This document shows positions 61,085 through 64,000 of a DNA stretch of 64,000 nucleotides, in pieces (position 1 is the stretch's first letter; each line of letters starts with the position of its first letter). The stretch lies in assembly GCF_045207655.1 (NCBI RefSeq), contig NZ_CP108785.1, positions 2,542,001 through 2,606,000 on the forward strand. Direction: 5' to 3'. The position numbers were made by a program, and so were the translations under genes. The DNA is from Embleya sp045207655. GTDB lineage: Bacteria > Actinomycetota > Actinomycetes > Streptomycetales > Streptomycetaceae. The notes under the pieces were generated by a model. It was not told the origin of the DNA, did no database searches, and saw only the letters and a program-made list of their open reading frames with translations.

Positions 61085-61948
61085 TCAGGAGTCGCCCGCC
61101 CGCGCCGCGTCCGCCGAACGCTCGCGCGCCTCGGCCAGATCCTCCTCCGTCGGCGCGTCGTCCTGGGTCAGCCGCAGTCGCCAGTAGCCCGCGAACTCGA
61201 TCCGCCCCTTGGCCAGGCCGCGTTCGTCCACCAGGTGTCGGCGCAGCGCCCGCACCACACCGGCCTCGCCCGCGATCCAGGCCCGTACCGAGCCGCCGGG
61301 CAGCTCCGCATCGCGCACCGCGCCCAGCATCACGTCGCGCTTCCCGGGCGGGACTTCGCCACGATGCAGCCAGTGCACGGTGAGTTCGGCCCGGCTCGCG
61401 AGGTGTTGTTCCTCGGCCGCGTCGACGACTTCGGCGTACACGATCGCGCGGGCGCCCACCGGGAGCGATGCCAGGATCGAGCCGATCGCGGGCAGCGCGG
61501 TCTCGTCGCCGACGAGGAGGTACGTGTCGGCGTCGCCCAGCGGGCGGGCGTAGCCGGCCGACGGGCCGTAGCGGCCCAGCACGTCGCCGGGCCGGGCCGT
61601 CCGCGCCCATCGGGTGGCCGGTCCGGCGTCCGGGTGCAGCACGAAGTCCACGTCGATCGCCGCGCGTTCGCGGTGATGGGCACGGACCGTGTAGCTGCGC
61701 ATCCACGGGCGCTCGGCGTCCGGGATGGCCAGGAACGCCTGGTACCACCGCTGCACGTCGTCCGGGTCCTCCTCCGGCAGACGCGGCGCGCGCTGTCCCG
61801 CTCGGGGGAAGCACAGCTTGAGCTGCTGGTCCGGCCAGGTGGGAAAGTCGTCGAGTCCCTCCCCGGTGAAGGTCACCCGCGCCACGCGCGGTGTGACGCG
61901 GGTGACGTCGGTGACGTGGAGATACGAAACGAGGGGTGATTGCCCCAT
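61085..61948 (-). CDS. Siderophore-interacting protein (FAD-dependent ferric reductase)
   Basis: Removes iron from imported ferric-siderophores by reduction. The ATG at 61948 gives MGQSPLVSYLHVTDVTRVTP; another ATG seven codons upstream is possible. 287 residues: FAD-binding region with MRSYTVRAHHRE and the acid-rich DVDFVLHPDAGPATRWA, NADPH-binding region LLVGDETALPAIGSILASLP and IAGEAGVVRALRRHLVDERG, KGRIEFAGYWRLRLTQDD. No DmdR/IdeR iron box (TTAGGTTAGGCTCACCTAA) was found in the 230 bases upstream. Divergent from the CoA hydrolase gene. Confidence 0.92.
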   Translation of the reverse strand: MGQSPLVSYLHVTDVTRVTPRVARVTFTGEGLDDFPTWPDQQLKLCFPRAGQRAPRLPEEDPDDVQRWYQAFLAIPDAERPWMRSYTVRAHHRERAAIDVDFVLHPDAGPATRWARTARPGDVLGRYGPSAGYARPLGDADTYLLVGDETALPAIGSILASLPVGARAIVYAEVVDAAEEQHLASRAELTVHWLHRGEVPPGKRDVMLGAVRDAELPGGSVRAWIAGEAGVVRALRRHLVDERGLAKGRIEFAGYWRLRLTQDDAPTEEDLAEARERSADAARAGDS

Positions 61949-62182
61949 GGCATAAATCCCAACGAACAAGTGGATTCACGACGGGTCGAACGACCCGGCC
62001 CGGGCAGGTCTAGCAAAAAATTGTGCGGATTTGTCAAGCGTGAGGGCCCGGGAAACCGAGAATCCGAGGGCCCGAAAGAGAGCCCGAGAGCCCGCTACGA
62101 ACCGCCGGGGCGGCGGCCGGGTAGCGTGCGAGGCGTACCGGATCTTCCGGGAGCACGGACCGCGAAGGGAACGAGCCGCACG

Positions 62183-63262
62183 ATGACGCCGCAAGCGCAG
62201 AGCCCGCACGAGGACACGGTGCTGGTCGATCGGGTGGGCCCGGCGGGTCGACTCGGCCGGATCACGCTGAACCGCCCGCGCGCGATCAACGCGCTCGACC
62301 ACCCGATGGTGCGCCGGATGCACGCCGCGCTCGCGGAGTGGGCGGACGACGACGAGGTCGCGGCGGTGTTGGTGACCGGAGCCGGCGAGCGCGGGCTGTG
62401 CGCGGGCGGCGACATCCGGGCGATCCGCGCCGACGCACTCGTGGGCGGGCACGCGGCACGCGAGTTCTGGCGGGACGAATACCTGCTCAACGCGCGGATC
62501 GCGGCCTACCCGAAGCCCTACGTGGCGATCATGGACGGCGTGGTGATGGGCGGCGGTGTCGGCGTCTCCGCACACGGCGACGTCCGGATCGTCACCGAAC
62601 GCTCGACGGTCGCCATGCCGGAGACCGGGATCGGCTTCGTGCCCGACGTCGGCGGCACATACCTGCTCTCCCGCGCGCCCGGCGAACTGGGCACACATCT
62701 GGCGCTGACCGCCGGGGCGATCGGCGCCGCCGACGCGATCCTGTGCGGGCTCGCCGACCACTTCGTACCGGTCGACCGATTGCCGGCACTGCTCGACGCG
62801 CTCGCCGCCGAGGACCCGGCCGACGCCGCCGCACGCCACGCCGAGACCGCGCCGGCGGGCGAACTCGCCGAGCGGCGCGGGTGGATCGACGCGTGCTACG
62901 CGGCGGACAGCGTCGAGGAGATCGTGGACCGGCTGCTCGGCAGCGGCGAGCCGGCCGCGAAGGAGGCCGCCGAATCGATCGCCGGGAAGTCGCCGACGTC
63001 GCTCAAGGTCACCCTGGCCGCGCTGCGCCGGGCCCGGGAGCTGGATTCGCTGGCTCTCGTGTTGGACCAGGAGTATCGGGTCTCGTGCGCGTCGCTGGCC
63101 ACGGCTGACCTGGTCGAGGGCATCCGCGCGCAGGTGGTGGACAAGGACCGTGATCCGCGCTGGTCGCCCGCCACGTTGGCGCAGGTCGGTCCGGCCGAGG
63201 TCGCGGCGTTCTTCGCGCCGCTGGGTGAACGGGAGCTGGGGTTGGCGGCGACGACCGGCTGA
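62183..63262 (+). CDS. Enoyl-CoA hydratase/isomerase family, 3-hydroxyisobutyryl-CoA hydrolase-like
   Basis: A crotonase-fold enzyme of 359 residues, a length typical for 3-hydroxyisobutyryl-CoA hydrolase (valine catabolism). ATG 62183 with GAAGGGA about 10 bases upstream. Landmarks: LGRITLNRPRAINALDHPMV, GLCAGGDIRAIRA (oxyanion hole), PKPYVAIMDGVVMGGGVGVS, PETGIGFVPDVGGTYLLSRA with the catalytic Glu and Asp, and SPTSLKVTLAALRRARELD. Other genes of valine degradation are absent nearby. Confidence 0.93.
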   Translation: MTPQAQSPHEDTVLVDRVGPAGRLGRITLNRPRAINALDHPMVRRMHAALAEWADDDEVAAVLVTGAGERGLCAGGDIRAIRADALVGGHAAREFWRDEYLLNARIAAYPKPYVAIMDGVVMGGGVGVSAHGDVRIVTERSTVAMPETGIGFVPDVGGTYLLSRAPGELGTHLALTAGAIGAADAILCGLADHFVPVDRLPALLDALAAEDPADAAARHAETAPAGELAERRGWIDACYAADSVEEIVDRLLGSGEPAAKEAAESIAGKSPTSLKVTLAALRRARELDSLALVLDQEYRVSCASLATADLVEGIRAQVVDKDRDPRWSPATLAQVGPAEVAAFFAPLGERELGLAATTG

Positions 63263-63490
63263 GCCCGGCGCCGGTCGTCCGTCGAGCGAGACCTGTCCTG
63301 GGGATGCCTGCAACGCGCACTTGGGCCACCCCGAACGGCGCCTCGTGGCAGGTGTGTTCCCGTCGCGCGGCGGGTGTCCTGGGGCCGCTGGGCATGGCCC
63401 GTCGTCGGGTCTTCCCGCGCGACGACTCTCGTGGGAGAGTGATCGCCGCAATCGCCGAACCCCGGATGGGCACGATAGAGGTGTGGAACT

Positions 63491-64000
63491 GTGTCGGTCC
63501 TCGATCTCACTCCGGAGCGCATCGCCGAGGATACGCGGTACCTGCTTCGTGGTATTCCGTCCGACCGCACGATTTTGCTGCATTCGTCGCTCGCGGCCTT
63601 TCTCGAGCCCCTGTCCGCCCGGACATCGACCCGGGATCGTGCCGGCGCGGGTCCCGGTGGCACACGGTCGGGCCCCGAGGCCGATATGGCGAAGGTCGTC
63701 GTGGACGGGATCATGGACGGCCTGGGACCCGACGCCACCCTTGCCGTACCGACCTTCACCTCCTGGAACTCGCTGACCTCGCACGCCTATCGGGCCGCGG
63801 TCGAGGGGAAGACCCCCGAGGAGCGCGCCCGCATCGAAGCCGCCCTGCCCGCTTTCGATCCGGGAATCACCCCGTCGGAGGAGGTCGGCTTCCTGAGCGA
63901 GGTGATCCGGCGGCGCGGATTTCGCAGCAGACATCCACAGACGTCGTTTGCCGCCACCGGGAAACGTGGTCACGAGATTGTCGACGGGCACGACCCGCGC
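63491..64000 (+). CDS. AAC(3)-type aminoglycoside N-acetyltransferase-like, cut by window edge
   Basis: The N-terminal 170 residues of a protein of the aminoglycoside 3-N-acetyltransferase family. GTG 63491 is preceded by GAGGTGTGG. Seen: ILLHSSLAAF, MAKVVVDGIMDGLGPDATLAVPTFTSWNS, PAFDPGITPSEEVGFLSEVIRRR and FRSRHPQTSFAATGKRGHEI, in the family order (LVHSSL, GTLVMPTFT, VGAIPEAFR, RSxHPxxSFAA). Many actinomycete members acetylate antibiotics or other amines. An Arg/Gly/Pro-rich insertion (TSTRDRAGAGPGG) follows the first helix. The C-terminal part is outside the window. Confidence 0.88.
   Translation, partial: MSVLDLTPERIAEDTRYLLRGIPSDRTILLHSSLAAFLEPLSARTSTRDRAGAGPGGTRSGPEADMAKVVVDGIMDGLGPDATLAVPTFTSWNSLTSHAYRAAVEGKTPEERARIEAALPAFDPGITPSEEVGFLSEVIRRRGFRSRHPQTSFAATGKRGHEIVDGHDPR

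Noticed and set aside
61949..62182. Iron box before the siderophore-interacting protein gene
   Set aside because: Nothing close to TTAGGTTAGGCTCACCTAA is present in the divergent region.
1..64000. tRNA, rRNA or riboswitch genes
   Set aside because: No cloverleaf, rRNA-like stretch or known riboswitch core was recognised by eye; a covariance-model scan would be needed to exclude small RNAs.

Overview
The window is very GC-rich DNA with GTG and TTG starts, long spurious open frames on both strands, twin-arginine secretion signals, DasR-type chitin control sites and many ROK/TetR/WYL regulators. This points to a filamentous actinomycete of the Streptomycetaceae. Genus cannot be fixed by eye; the abundance of short GC-rich tandem repeats between genes would suit an Embleya- or Yinghuangia-like strain, which is only an inference. 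No rRNA, tRNA, prophage or CRISPR array was recognised.

Layout. 1-5 kb is a chitin-attack island: a secreted GH18 enzyme (cut by the window edge), a membrane-anchored AA10 lytic polysaccharide monooxygenase and a CBM2-FN3-GH18 chitinase, with two DasR-like elements in the divergent promoter region. 5-13 kb holds three alpha/beta hydrolases, an SRPBCC protein, an acyl-CoA synthetase with an odd repeat insertion and a Tat-exported phosphoesterase with a LamG-type domain. 13-20 kb carries a decayed IS110-family transposase, an AlkZ/YcaQ-type winged-helix protein, a VOC/WYL-regulator divergent pair and a heavily frameshifted leucine-rich-repeat-variant gene. 20-27 kb has an ArsR regulator with a beta-hydroxyacid-dehydrogenase-like enzyme, small unknown proteins and an aldo/keto reductase-LysR pair. 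A block of this region is bracketed by two arrays of the same 37-38 bp repeat.

Xylose use is split over two loci. At 28-32.5 kb lies xylF-xylG-xylH followed by a ROK regulator (Rok7B7-like). At 43.5-47.5 kb a second ROK gene and xylB diverge from xylA. Between them (37.1-43.4 kb) is a tightly overlapping six-gene CoA-ester operon (SDR, two adjacent acyl-CoA dehydrogenases, MaoC hydratase, acyl-CoA ligase, MDR oxidoreductase) preceded by two near-identical TetR-type palindromes.

47-64 kb is a mosaic. It includes a WD40 protein, an ankyrin protein, a VanX-like dipeptidase, a Tat-exported alkaline phosphatase, a TetR-controlled DrrAB-type exporter, a Vat-like acetyltransferase, a TetR-controlled carboxymuconolactone-decarboxylase-like operon, a siderophore-interacting protein, a 3-hydroxyisobutyryl-CoA-hydrolase-like enzyme and the start of an AAC(3)-type acetyltransferase running off the right edge. 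Several clear operators, terminator hairpins and tandem repeats are listed with positions.
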